NCBI GenBank assembly: GCA_002480645.1
Contig: DLCN01000003.1
Coordinates: forward strand, 248,001-312,000
Source of the DNA: Balneolaceae bacterium UBA7797
GTDB lineage: Bacteria; Bacteroidota; Rhodothermia; Balneolales; Balneolaceae
Direction of reading: 5' to 3'
Length of the DNA: 64,000 nucleotides
Shown here: piece by piece, positions 1-8,561 of the stretch
Layout: every line of letters begins with the position of its first letter
Numbering within the stretch: position 1 is the stretch's first letter
The notes under the pieces: model-generated
Seen by the model: only the letters and a program-made list of their open reading frames with translations
Databases searched by the model: none
Told to the model about the DNA's origin: nothing
Position numbers and translations under genes: made by a program

Positions 1-285
1 CAACACGCCGAGAACCACGCCGCTTGCTCCGAGATCAGCCGCTGTTTGTATATCCTGAATCATGATCTCAATTTCCTGATCGGAATACACGAAATCACCG
101 GGCCTGGGACGGATCATAACATGGGTTTCGATATCCTGAATAGCAGAAACCTGTTTAATTGATCCGTAACCGGGAGTTAATCCCCCAACTTCGAGAGCAC
201 TGCAGAGTTCGACACGATCGAGTTTGTACTCTGATGCGAGCTGTGCTTCAGCAAACGTTTCGATACAAAGCTCGATCTTTACCAT
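1..285 (-). CDS. cutC: CutC family protein, 3' end cut by window edge
   Basis: Reading the minus strand from an ATG at 283-285 gives 95 uninterrupted codons running off the left edge. The N-terminal part matches the CutC TIM-barrel family: a start like MVKIELCIET, then DRVELCSALEVGGLTPGYG, HVMIRPRPGDFVYS and GASGVVLGVL, which are the family's signature strands. CutC was linked to copper homeostasis in E. coli, but its biochemical role is unsettled. It lies 27 bases downstream of folE on the same strand, so the two are probably co-transcribed. Only about the first 40 percent of the usual length (roughly 240 residues) is visible. Identification is firm; physiological function is not. Confidence 0.9.
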   Translation of the reverse strand, partial: MVKIELCIETFAEAQLASEYKLDRVELCSALEVGGLTPGYGSIKQVSAIQDIETHVMIRPRPGDFVYSDQEIEIMIQDIQTAADLGASGVVLGVL

Positions 286-312
286 ACCGGGAGTTACTTA
301 CTCCAATTCCGA

Positions 313-993
313 TCAGATCTCGGTATTGGTTTTGATGAACTCGATGAATTTACGCTGAGTTTCCTTCTCTTTGAATGCTCCGCGGAATTCGGAAGTAACC
401 GTACTACTGGTATGATCTTTAATTCCTCTCATGGCTACGCAGAAATGTCGGCTATCAATAAATACTGCAACATCATCCGTTTCCATGGCTTCAGAAATTG
501 CATCTGCGATCTGAAGAGTAAGACGTTCCTGTACCTGAGGACGGCGACTATAATAATCTACCAGACGATTAATTTTAGATAAGCCGATCACTTTACCCTT
601 TGAGATATAAGCCACATGAGCTTTGCCGATAAATGGAAGAAAATGGTGCTCACAGAAAGAATTCACCTGAATGTTCTTCTCAATTACCATATCGCCATAA
701 TCATAGGCATTACTGAATGTTCGGGCTTCAGGGCGGTTTTTGGGATTCAACCCGTGAAATACTTCTTTCACGTACATTTTCGCAACGCGGTATGGAGTAC
801 CTTTCAGGCTGTCATCGGTCAGGTCCAGCCCCATGGTTTCCATGATCTTTGCGAAATGTTCCTGAATGATCTCGATCTTTTCATTATCGGAAAGGTCGAA
901 AGCGTCGTCTCTTAATGGAGTAAGTTCGGATGAACCAACGTGAGCATCGCCCAGATCGTCGGCCGCGGATGTATCAATATCTAGTTCTTTCAA
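313..993 (-). CDS. folE: GTP cyclohydrolase I (FolE, type IA)
   Basis: This 226-residue cytoplasmic enzyme converts GTP to 7,8-dihydroneopterin triphosphate, the first step of folate (and pterin) synthesis. The zinc ligands are visible as C114 and H117 in NSFCEHHFLPF and C185 in SRHFCVAMRG. The family signature KVIGLSKINRLVDYYSRRPQ followed by QERLT (residues 155-159) is intact. The first 35 residues are an acidic, poorly conserved extension, normal for the family. The start ATG at 991-993 faces a divergent gene across about 200 bases. It is followed closely by cutC, suggesting a two-gene transcript. Confidence 0.96.
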   Translation of the reverse strand: MKELDIDTSAADDLGDAHVGSSELTPLRDDAFDLSDNEKIEIIQEHFAKIMETMGLDLTDDSLKGTPYRVAKMYVKEVFHGLNPKNRPEARTFSNAYDYGDMVIEKNIQVNSFCEHHFLPFIGKAHVAYISKGKVIGLSKINRLVDYYSRRPQVQERLTLQIADAISEAMETDDVAVFIDSRHFCVAMRGIKDHTSSTVTSEFRGAFKEKETQRKFIEFIKTNTEI

Positions 994-1201
994 TGTATTA
1001 GCTTTCTTTCAAGTGAAACAGGATAAGCCTGAATCAGCAGTTAAAACCGAACCCTAAAAATAAGAGTTCCTGTGGTTAATAAACAGGCTGACATCACAAG
1101 TGATACTCAATTAAAAATGATTCTATTAAGAAAGAAGAATTCTTAGTTTGTAGTACAGTAAACAGAATCTAAAAACACATTTCCAGGATCTTAAAACTAC
1201 C
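994..1201. other. Divergent intergenic region
   Basis: A 208-base AT-rich spacer between folE (leftward) and the Dabb gene (rightward). It must carry promoters for both. No convincing operator, riboswitch or hairpin terminator was seen. A weak TTAGTTTG (1145-1152) resembles the TAnnTTTG box with one mismatch. Confidence 0.4.
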
Positions 1202-1507
1202 ATGGTAAAACATATTGTGATGTGGCGGCTTCATGCAGAAGCGAACGGTAAATCGAACAAAGAGAACGCGATCATTTTTAAAGAAAAGCTGGAGAGCCTT
1301 CCTGCAAAGATCGAAGCTATTGAGAGTTTGGAAGTCGGAATCGGATATAATGAACCTGTTGGCCCCGTTTACGACCTGGTGCTGACTACCACGCACGCAT
1401 CCAGAGATAAACTAACAGAATATGCAGAGCATCCTGATCATCAGGAAGTAGTGGCTTGGGCAAAAACTGTGATCGACGAACGTCGCGCAGTAGATTATGA
1501 GTTCTGA
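1202..1507 (+). CDS. Dabb (stress-responsive A/B barrel) domain protein
   Basis: This 101-residue protein is a single dimeric alpha/beta barrel (Dabb, PF07876-like) domain. It shows the typical N-terminus MVKHIVMWRL, the central strand YDLVLTTTHAS and the motif LTEYAEHPDHQEV near residues 71-83, followed by a closing strand. Such proteins are cytoplasmic; some bind small hydrophobic ligands or act as polyketide cyclases, but most have no assigned reaction. The ATG is preceded by an AT-rich leader without a clear ribosome-binding site. It is followed 46 bases later by the smr gene on the same strand. The specific substrate cannot be inferred. Confidence 0.85.
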   Translation: MVKHIVMWRLHAEANGKSNKENAIIFKEKLESLPAKIEAIESLEVGIGYNEPVGPVYDLVLTTTHASRDKLTEYAEHPDHQEVVAWAKTVIDERRAVDYEF

Positions 1508-1553
1508 AGCTTCCGGTTTTATGAAGTAGTAACATTCAAATCAACACATGTAA

Positions 1554-1829
1554 ATGTCTGATCAAGAACCCGTAGAGTTACCGATCGATGGGATATTAGA
1601 CCTGCATCTTTTTAATCCTAAGGAAGTGAAAGACCTGATTTCTGATTACATTGAGGCTTGTCTGGATAAGAATATCTATTCGATCCGTATCATACATGGC
1701 AAGGGAAAGGGAGTGTTGAGGAGAATGGTACACAGTATATTGGATAACCATGAACGAGTTTCCTCCTACCGGTTAGCAGACGATTCCAGCAGTTGGGGAG
1801 CGACATTAGTTGAGTTAAATAAACAGTAA
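1554..1829 (+). CDS. Stand-alone Smr domain protein
   Basis: A 91-residue protein consisting almost entirely of a Smr (small MutS-related) domain. It has the family's ILDLHLFNPKEV strand-helix (DLH motif, residues 15-18), then IRIIHGKGKGVLRR (HGKG core, residues 49-52) and the C-terminal strand WGATLVEL. Smr domains are DNA or RNA endonuclease-type domains, often fused to the C-terminus of MutS2. Its stop codon TAA (1827-1829) abuts the ATG of the MutS-like gene at 1830, so the two are translationally coupled. Because the next gene is a MutS-family ATPase lacking its own Smr domain, a functional partnership is likely but unproven. Confidence 0.9.
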   Translation: MSDQEPVELPIDGILDLHLFNPKEVKDLISDYIEACLDKNIYSIRIIHGKGKGVLRRMVHSILDNHERVSSYRLADDSSSWGATLVELNKQ

Positions 1830-3671
1830 ATGAGCAAAGAAAAGATCAGAACCTTAATAGAGCGACATGTACAACGAATTGAACGCAGATTGGATGAACG
1901 GGAGGCTCTGAATAATACAATATCAAGGATCCGTATCGGTTATTTTCTGATCGCGGTTTTTACGGCCTATGCCAGTTATGAGCCTATTGTAAAAATAAAT
2001 GGATTGCTATATCTGGGTGTGCTATCCGCCTTGATCGTTATCTTTTTTGTTTTATTAGATCGTCATCAGAAAGTAGAAGAATCACTTGCACGTTTTAATA
2101 TTCTGTTTTCGATCAACAAAGAGCATATCGCCCGTCTGGAACTTGATTGGGAGAATATTCCCTACAATGAATTCAATTTTGACAGAGGGCAGCATCCATT
2201 CGCAAAAGATCTGAATCTGACAGGAAAAGGTTCTCTGGTTCATTTACTGGATACCATGATCTACCCGGAGAGCAGGGAGTTATTAGTTAGCTGGTTAATG
2301 AAGGAATCTCCGGATAAAAGTACTTTATTAAACCGCCAAAAATTGGTGAATGAGCTTGCAGATCTGAAAGGATTTCGGGATATGATCAGGGTTACCGGCC
2401 ATCAGACTAAAAAGAAGATCAACCCGAAGGATTGGTCGACATCAAAGATGCTGCAGTGGTTAAGCGAACCTGCAAAAACGGGATATGAGCTACCGCTGAT
2501 CGGTCTGTCAGTGCTTTCGGTCAATAATATTGTAAGTGCGATATTGCTCCTGGCAGGATTCGAAAGTCAGCTATTTCTGATGGGGGGATTAACCGCGTAC
2601 ATCATTTTATCTAAAATAAACGGAGCGAAGATCGAGGGCTTATTTGATGCAGCTTATGAAATCGAACGCATTGTTGACCGGTTCAAAAATATATTGCTGC
2701 GGCTTCAGACCTTTAAACTAAATAACAAGCCGGCAGTTCGATCTTTGATGTCACCGTTTCATCAGAAAGGAGAGGACCCATCGAGCTTTCTGAGAAAAGT
2801 ACAAAAGATGATGGGAAGAGCTTCGGTACAACAGAACCAGATCTTGTGGCCGTTGGTGAACGTTACGGTACCCTGGGATATGTATTACGCATGGAGACTA
2901 CAAGCGCTAAAAGTAGAATTGCACCAAAAACTATCGGTCTGGCTTAATACTTTTTACGAGCTGGAAGCGCTTAATGCATTGGCACACTTCAAGTTTCTGA
3001 ATCCTGACTATACGTTTCCGGCGATTGATGACTCGGGAAGCGCATTATTTCAGGCTAAAAAGCTGGGACATCCATTGATCGACCCGAAAAGTAAAGTGTG
3101 CAATGATTTCGAAATACAACCTGGCCGGGAAGTATTTTTGATCACGGGATCCAATATGGCCGGGAAAAGTACATTTCTTCGAACGGTTGCGATCAACCTG
3201 GTACTGGCAAATGCCGGAGCTCCGGTAAACGCCGGTCATCTTTCTACCCGTTTATTTCGAGTATTTACCAGTATCAATGTGGTGGATTCTCTGGGAGATG
3301 GCCTTTCCCATTTCTATGCTGAAGTGAAGCGGTTGAGATATCTTTTGGAAGAACTTGATGCTCCTGATCAAAAGTACCCGTTATTCTATTTTGTGGATGA
3401 GATCTATAGAGGCACAAACAATCGGGAAAGATATGCCGGAAGTGCTGCCTTCCTTAAATATATCGCACAGAAACAGGGTGTGGGCATGGTGTCATCCCAT
3501 GATCTTGAATTAGCGGATCTGGAAGCTGAAATTGATAATTTGAGTAATCTGCATTTCTCAGAATCAATAGAAAACGGGAAAATGAGCTTTAACTATAAAC
3601 TGAAACAGGGACCCTGTCCGAGTACCAATGCTCTTACCATTATGAAAATGGAGGGACTTCCGGTTGACTAA
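1830..3671 (+). CDS. Membrane-anchored MutS-like ATPase
   Basis: This 613-residue protein carries a MutS-type ATPase domain at the C-terminus. Walker A is GSNMAGKST at residues 440-448 and Walker B is FYFVDEIYRGTNNRER near residues 525-540, followed by a SSHDLELADL switch. The N-terminus has two hydrophobic segments (about residues 36-75) and another pair lies near residues 218-260, so the protein is predicted to sit in the inner membrane. No mismatch-binding domain I or Smr domain is present. Such MutS-related membrane proteins are widespread in Bacteroidota relatives and are not canonical mismatch-repair proteins; their role is unknown. It overlaps the convergent downstream gene by four bases at the stop. 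Confidence 0.85.
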   Translation: MSKEKIRTLIERHVQRIERRLDEREALNNTISRIRIGYFLIAVFTAYASYEPIVKINGLLYLGVLSALIVIFFVLLDRHQKVEESLARFNILFSINKEHIARLELDWENIPYNEFNFDRGQHPFAKDLNLTGKGSLVHLLDTMIYPESRELLVSWLMKESPDKSTLLNRQKLVNELADLKGFRDMIRVTGHQTKKKINPKDWSTSKMLQWLSEPAKTGYELPLIGLSVLSVNNIVSAILLLAGFESQLFLMGGLTAYIILSKINGAKIEGLFDAAYEIERIVDRFKNILLRLQTFKLNNKPAVRSLMSPFHQKGEDPSSFLRKVQKMMGRASVQQNQILWPLVNVTVPWDMYYAWRLQALKVELHQKLSVWLNTFYELEALNALAHFKFLNPDYTFPAIDDSGSALFQAKKLGHPLIDPKSKVCNDFEIQPGREVFLITGSNMAGKSTFLRTVAINLVLANAGAPVNAGHLSTRLFRVFTSINVVDSLGDGLSHFYAEVKRLRYLLEELDAPDQKYPLFYFVDEIYRGTNNRERYAGSAAFLKYIAQKQGVGMVSSHDLELADLEAEIDNLSNLHFSESIENGKMSFNYKLKQGPCPSTNALTIMKMEGLPVD

Positions 3672-4219
3672 TTCTTACTACCGGGATCATTGTTGGACTC
3701 TTCTGCTTCCAGTTTCGTTTTAATTTCTTTGATAATGGGTTTGAGTTCCTTTTTTAAGGTGTACTTAGCCGATTGATCGAAGTATGAACGAGCGGAATCA
3801 ATATTTCCATGTTCAAGCTCAATGGAGGCGATATTTATCAGGCAGATCCCGCGATTATTTTCAGTCATTGCCCCTATGTTGAATGCTTTTCTGAAATGGT
3901 CTAAAGACCGGTCAGTATCAAGAAATTGCTCATCCAGAAAGATATAGCCCAGTGTGAAATGATAGGAAGCCCTGTGCGGATCTTTAAGGAAAGAAGGAAA
4001 CCGGGTTTGTTTAAGCAATGAATACGCTTTAGCAATATCACCATGCTTTAAAAGTTGGGATGCTTTGTGAACCGTTCCATAGGCCAGATAGCCATAAGCA
4101 ACGAGAAGAGCTCCCAGGAATCCTAATATGGATCCCACCACATCTCCTCTTGAAATAAAAAAGCCGGAAAATGAGAGTGCGACAATGATCAAAAATATTC
4201 GTAGTGGAAGGCTATACAA
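3668..4219 (-). CDS. TPR-containing membrane protein
   Basis: A 183-residue protein with two N-terminal membrane segments (about residues 5-25 and 28-50) followed by a soluble helical part with TPR-like pairs: YHFTLGYIFLDEQ, SLDHFRKAFNIGA, CLINIASIELEHGN and ARSYFDQSAKY. The C-terminus is charged and probably disordered. TPRs mediate protein contacts; no catalytic motif is visible. It runs against the MutS-like gene, whose stop it overlaps by four bases, and shares the strand with the GH16 genes upstream, 29 bases away. Function unknown. Confidence 0.7.
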   Translation of the reverse strand: MYSLPLRIFLIIVALSFSGFFISRGDVVGSILGFLGALLVAYGYLAYGTVHKASQLLKHGDIAKAYSLLKQTRFPSFLKDPHRASYHFTLGYIFLDEQFLDTDRSLDHFRKAFNIGAMTENNRGICLINIASIELEHGNIDSARSYFDQSAKYTLKKELKPIIKEIKTKLEAEESNNDPGSKN

Positions 4220-4248
4220 GAAATATAAATCAAAAGTTAATTACAGGA

Positions 4249-5085
4249 TTATTCCTCTAGCTCAAAATAACGAACATAATCGATTTCGAAAGTAGCCGGA
4301 AAAATGGAATCATCCACCCCCTGAGCACCTCCCCAATCTCCTCCTACAGCCATATTCAATAGAATAAAATGAGGTTGACTGAAAGGCCAGTTGTAGGTGT
4401 TTGCATCAGCCGGTTTATTAACCCGGTAAACAGTATTGGTTGGTTCATCCAGATAGAATTTAATGTAATCCTCTGTCCAGATAATGCCATAGTTATGAAA
4501 TTCCTCTTCGATGTCGTCTAAGACTAAAGCACCGGACCCTAGTTGTGTTCCATCAGAATGGTTATTTGCAGCGCTATGTATCGTACAATAGAATTGGTTG
4601 GGGGCATAGCTTACATATTCCATGATATCGATCTCGCCACAATCCGGCCAGGAAACCCCATTTCTGATCCCGTCTCCTAACATCCATATCGCAGGCCAAA
4701 GTCCATTGCCATTATCAGCCGGTATTTTAGCGCGAATCTCAATCCTGCCGTAGTGAAAAGTTCGGTAGGTAAGTAATCGGGCAGAGGTATAATCCCCCAC
4801 GTTTTGGCCGTCACCTTCCAGATTTGCAACTATTTTAAGGGTGCCGTCACTCACCACGATATTATCCGAAGAACCAGTGTATTCCTGTAGTTCATTGTTT
4901 CCCCAGCCATGAGCACCCAGCTCGGGATACCAGTTTTCCCTGTCATATCTGTTGCCATCGAACTCATCACTCCAGATAAGTCCGTCCAGTTCATCTTTTC
5001 CACCGGTATTGTTGCTTTTGCACCCAGTCGAAATAACTAAAATGGAAATTAATAGTAGAAAGAAGGTGGATTTAATTGATCTCAT
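4249..5085 (-). CDS. GH16 family beta-glucanase, lipoprotein
   Basis: A 278-residue glycoside hydrolase family 16 protein, most like laminarinases (endo-beta-1,3-glucanases). The catalytic signature E-I-D-I-M-E is at residues 151-156, with E151 as predicted nucleophile and E156 as acid/base. Flanking conserved pieces are GLWPAIWMLG and the C-terminal FEIDYVRYFE. A lipoprotein signal is visible, with the lipobox ending at C22 (ISTGC), so it is probably tethered to a membrane or cell surface. Its ATG overlaps the stop of the upstream GH16 gene as TAATG, indicating translational coupling. The close paralogy of the two suggests tandem duplication. Confidence 0.9.
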   Translation of the reverse strand: MRSIKSTFFLLLISILVISTGCKSNNTGGKDELDGLIWSDEFDGNRYDRENWYPELGAHGWGNNELQEYTGSSDNIVVSDGTLKIVANLEGDGQNVGDYTSARLLTYRTFHYGRIEIRAKIPADNGNGLWPAIWMLGDGIRNGVSWPDCGEIDIMEYVSYAPNQFYCTIHSAANNHSDGTQLGSGALVLDDIEEEFHNYGIIWTEDYIKFYLDEPTNTVYRVNKPADANTYNWPFSQPHFILLNMAVGGDWGGAQGVDDSIFPATFEIDYVRYFELEE

Positions 5086-5924
5086 TATTGGTCCTCTAGT
5101 TTCCAGACTTTTACGTGGTCGATGATCATTGATGCAGGGAAGATGGAATCATCTACTCCTTCAACTCCTCCCAATCCTCCGCCAACGGCTACGTTCAGGA
5201 TAAAGAAATGCGGATTTGAAAATGGCCAGTTATCCTGATCAGGATCTTCGGGGCGTGGGATAGAAAGTAAGATATTGTCCGGATCATCGACATAAAACTC
5301 AAGGGACTCTTCATCCCAGAGAATTCCAAAATCATGGAATTCTTCTTCGATAGTAGGTAATGCTACAAATCCGGAACTGATCTGTGTCTTATCTCTGTGA
5401 TTATTGGCTCTACTGTGAATGGTAGCAAGGGTAGAGTCGGGTCGCCAGCTAACATATTCCATAATATCGATCTCACCACAGTCCGGCCAGCCCACTTCGC
5501 GAATATTCTCCCCTAACATCCAAATAGCGGGCCAAAGCCCCGGACCTTTATAATCCGGCATTTTTGCGCGGACTTCCATTCTTCCATATTTAAATGATCT
5601 GCGACTACGTATTCTTGTTGAGGTGTAATCTCCCACATTCTGTCCTTCGCCCACTTTTCTGGCAACGATATGAAGCGCCCCGTCTTTTACGATCGCATTA
5701 TCGGAACCAAATGGTTGATAATCCTGCAACTCGTCATTTCCCCAACCATGATCTCCGGTTTGAAATATCCATTCCGATGTGTCGACCACTGTTCCATTAA
5801 AATCTTCACTCCAGAATAAAGTGGCGTTCTCCCATTTTGATGAAGGAGATTGAGTTTCAGTTTTGGAACAACTGATGAGAAGAACAGAAATAATTATACT
5901 TAATGAATAGAGAAATTTTTTCAT
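5085..5924 (-). CDS. GH16 family beta-glucanase, lipoprotein (paralogue)
   Basis: A second GH16 enzyme. The start was placed at the ATG at 5922-5924, twelve codons inside the longest frame, because this gives a standard lipoprotein signal MKKFLYSLSI... with lipobox Cys19 (LLISC). In this numbering (279 residues) the catalytic EIDIME motif again falls at residues 151-156, exactly as in its neighbour. The two proteins share long blocks such as GLWPAIWMLG and GWPDCGEIDIMEYVS. The predicted role is cleavage of beta-1,3-glucans such as laminarin outside the cytoplasm. It is the first gene of the pair. Substrate is inferred from the family, not shown. Confidence 0.9.
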   Translation of the reverse strand: MKKFLYSLSIIISVLLISCSKTETQSPSSKWENATLFWSEDFNGTVVDTSEWIFQTGDHGWGNDELQDYQPFGSDNAIVKDGALHIVARKVGEGQNVGDYTSTRIRSRRSFKYGRMEVRAKMPDYKGPGLWPAIWMLGENIREVGWPDCGEIDIMEYVSWRPDSTLATIHSRANNHRDKTQISSGFVALPTIEEEFHDFGILWDEESLEFYVDDPDNILLSIPRPEDPDQDNWPFSNPHFFILNVAVGGGLGGVEGVDDSIFPASMIIDHVKVWKLEDQ

Positions 5925-6143
5925 AAAATTGTTTAGAAACAGCCTTTTGAATTTGATCACCGCATCGGAATCAAGGTTTATTTAACAGATTAAAAGAACT
6001 TTCACTTATTATCAATTAAGAAGAATTTTCACGGGTTTTCCGGGACCATATTTTAATGTGAGAATTTCAGGTAAAGATAGAAGCTGTTTTTCTTTTTAGG
6101 AGGAAAAGAATAGGTTGGCAGAATATTTTAAATCGACGAATTC

Positions 6144-7316
6144 ATGAAAAAAGGTATTTTTATTACGTTGATCCTGATAGGGATCTCATATCTGCTACTG
6201 ATCAATATTGCACCGGATAAAGTCGAGAAAGATCTAAACGGAATCACGTTAACTAAACCGTATCAAATAAGTGAGCAAGCTAAAACTTTGTATGACTCGC
6301 TTGAATTCATCGGCGATCTTCATTGTGATGCTCTACTCTGGGATCGTGATTTAAACAAAGATTCGGAATATGGCCATGTTGACATCCCAAAAATGCAACA
6401 GGCAAATATTGCACTTCAGGCTTTTACCATTGTAACAAAATCACCTAAAGGACAAAATTTCGAGCATAACGAAGCTGATGCCTTAGACAATATTACACTG
6501 CTCGGGATGGTACAAGGCAGACCTCCGGGATATTGGTTCAGTTTGATGAACCGGGCCCTGTATCAATCCAAAAAGCTGAAAAAAACTGCAAAGAGATCAG
6601 ATGGCGACTTCAAAATAATTTCATCCTCAAAAGATCTGAAAGGATTGATAAGCTTGAGAAAATCTGATCCAACGATTGTGGGTGGATTTCTTGGGGTGGA
6701 AGGAGCCCATGCTCTGGAAGGTAAGCTGAAAAATGTGGATGAACTATTTGAGGCAGGAGTGAGAATGATGGGGCCCACTCATTTCTTTGATAATGAGCTC
6801 GGTGGATCTGCTCATGGAGTTTCCGGTGAAGGCCTGACTGATTTTGGAGAAGAGGTGATCGACCGGATGAATGAATTGAAAATGATCATTGATCTGGCAC
6901 ATATTTCTCCCGCCATGATCGATGATATTTTGGAGAGGACCACACAACCGGTTCTGGTTTCGCACACGGGAGTTGATGCCGTGTATGATTCACCAAGAAA
7001 TTTATCGGATCAACACATCAGAGCTATCGGAGAAAATGGTGGGCTGATCGGAATTGCCTTTTTCCCCGGAGCTATTGGAGATGGTGGAATTCCAGCGATC
7101 GTAGCATCAATGAAACATGTAAAAGACCTCATTGGAATTGAACATGTAGCGCTGGGTTCTGATTATGACGGAAGTGTGGTTGTTCCTTTCGATATTACCG
7201 GACTTCCATTATTGATCGATGAAATGCTGGCTCAGAATTTCACTACGTCAGAAATAAAAGCAATTATGGGAGAGAACATGAAGCGGTTCATGCTCGCTAA
7301 TCTCCCTGAAGAATAA
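6144..7316 (+). CDS. Membrane dipeptidase (peptidase family M19)
   Basis: A 390-residue zinc dipeptidase of the renal dipeptidase family. An N-terminal hydrophobic segment (about residues 4-23) acts as signal or anchor, so the enzyme faces the periplasm. The metal ligands are visible: H60 and D62 in FIGDLHCDALLW, E187 in GVEGAHAL, H253 in DLAHIS and H274 in VLVSHTGV. D340 in ALGSDYDG is the conserved acidic residue near the C-terminus. The family hydrolyses dipeptides, including some with D-amino acids. It is followed 17 bases later by an NAD(P)-binding protein gene on the same strand. Confidence 0.93.
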   Translation: MKKGIFITLILIGISYLLLINIAPDKVEKDLNGITLTKPYQISEQAKTLYDSLEFIGDLHCDALLWDRDLNKDSEYGHVDIPKMQQANIALQAFTIVTKSPKGQNFEHNEADALDNITLLGMVQGRPPGYWFSLMNRALYQSKKLKKTAKRSDGDFKIISSSKDLKGLISLRKSDPTIVGGFLGVEGAHALEGKLKNVDELFEAGVRMMGPTHFFDNELGGSAHGVSGEGLTDFGEEVIDRMNELKMIIDLAHISPAMIDDILERTTQPVLVSHTGVDAVYDSPRNLSDQHIRAIGENGGLIGIAFFPGAIGDGGIPAIVASMKHVKDLIGIEHVALGSDYDGSVVVPFDITGLPLLIDEMLAQNFTTSEIKAIMGENMKRFMLANLPEE

Positions 7317-7333
7317 CTTAACGCTTATTTAAA

Positions 7334-7990
7334 ATGGCAAAAGTAATAATTACCGGTTCAACCGGGATGGTTGGCAAAGGAGTGCTATATGAGTGCCTGG
7401 AAGATGATCGAATAACAGAAATTCTTCTTGTGAACCGGTCTCCATTGGGTGAAGATCATGAGAAGGTCACAGAGCTTTTGGTTACAGATTTTTTTGATCT
7501 CGAACCCATCAAAGAGCAGTTGAAAGGCTATGATGCTTGCTATTTTTGCCTGGGAACAACGGCAGTGGGGAAGTCAGAAGAACAGTACATAAAGATCACG
7601 TACGATCTCACAATGAACTTTGCCAATACGCTGATCGGTCTGAATGAAAGCCTCACTTTTATCTATGTTTCGGGAGTTGGAACTTCTTCAGAAATGAATG
7701 CCAAGATGATGTGGGCAAATGTGAAGGGAAGAACGGAGAACGACTTGCTGCATCTTGGTTTTAAATCAGCCTTTATGTTCCGACCCGGACTTATACTGCC
7801 GCTGAAAGGAATTCGGAGCAAAATGTGGTATCAGATCTTGTATGATTTGATGAGACCACTTTATGGTTGGATAGGTAAGATGAAGAGTGTGACCGATACG
7901 GTCAGGATAGGAAAAGCGATGATCAATGTAACGTTAGACGGGTTCCCTAAAAATATTCTGGAGCCTGAAGATATCAACGAGGCTTCCTGA
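7334..7990 (+). CDS. NAD(P)-binding Rossmann protein, atypical SDR/epimerase-like
   Basis: A 218-residue single-domain protein beginning MAKVIITGSTGMVGKGVL, a glycine-rich GxxGxxG dinucleotide-binding loop at residues 8-14. Further Rossmann strands are EILLVNRS, ACYFCLGTTAVG and TFIYVSGVG. A short YxxxK-like catalytic motif is not evident; the related position reads MWANVKGRTENDL, as in atypical short-chain dehydrogenases. It is probably cytoplasmic. It lies 17 bases after the dipeptidase gene, but no pathway can be assigned. Confidence 0.8.
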   Translation: MAKVIITGSTGMVGKGVLYECLEDDRITEILLVNRSPLGEDHEKVTELLVTDFFDLEPIKEQLKGYDACYFCLGTTAVGKSEEQYIKITYDLTMNFANTLIGLNESLTFIYVSGVGTSSEMNAKMMWANVKGRTENDLLHLGFKSAFMFRPGLILPLKGIRSKMWYQILYDLMRPLYGWIGKMKSVTDTVRIGKAMINVTLDGFPKNILEPEDINEAS

Positions 7991-8073
7991 TATAAAATAA
8001 GTTTTCAGTAAATATATGTATTTATTAGTTTTCCTTTGAGCTAATTCAAGCCTTTGAACTAAATCTAGTTGCC

Positions 8074-8478
8074 ATGAAAAGATTAACGTTTCAAGAATTT
8101 GCCACAGGATTTGATTTGTTCTTTTTAATTCCGGCTATCCTCTTCGCCATTCTCGGACTGATTCAACTTTATATTGATTCGGAAATATGGATATTCAGAA
8201 TTGCTCCTTTTTTCTCACATTTCTTTATGCTGACGGTTCTACTTCGAATGCTTTTCCGAAGAGATTATGTGCAGTTTACTCAAATGGGATTGCATCTCAG
8301 CATTGGCACTTTCCCAAAAAATGTGAATTACAACGATATCCGCAATTTTGAGGTCAAAGAAAACGAGTTGATCATTAAGAGAATTCTTTCAGGTACTCTA
8401 CGCTTTAACATTGCAGAGTATGCCCGTGAAGACATCGATAAGCTTCTGAATATGCTTCATCAACGAACAAACTTATAA
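8074..8478 (+). CDS. Small two-TM membrane protein of unknown function
   Basis: A 134-residue protein with two N-terminal hydrophobic segments (about residues 12-32 and 42-62). A cytoplasmic tail follows that reads like a small beta-rich PH-type domain (FTQMGLHLSIG, YNDIRNFEVKENELIIKR). This arrangement is common in uncharacterised bacterial PH-domain membrane proteins, but the similarity is by eye only. The preceding 83 bases are AT-rich. No neighbour gives a functional clue. Confidence 0.6.
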   Translation: MKRLTFQEFATGFDLFFLIPAILFAILGLIQLYIDSEIWIFRIAPFFSHFFMLTVLLRMLFRRDYVQFTQMGLHLSIGTFPKNVNYNDIRNFEVKENELIIKRILSGTLRFNIAEYAREDIDKLLNMLHQRTNL

Positions 8479-8561
8479 GCCCATCGCCACATGGGGTAGT
8501 TTACTGTTGATTCGGATCGGTACGGGTAGTACGTTGAGGTATAGCAATCTAACCAACTGCC

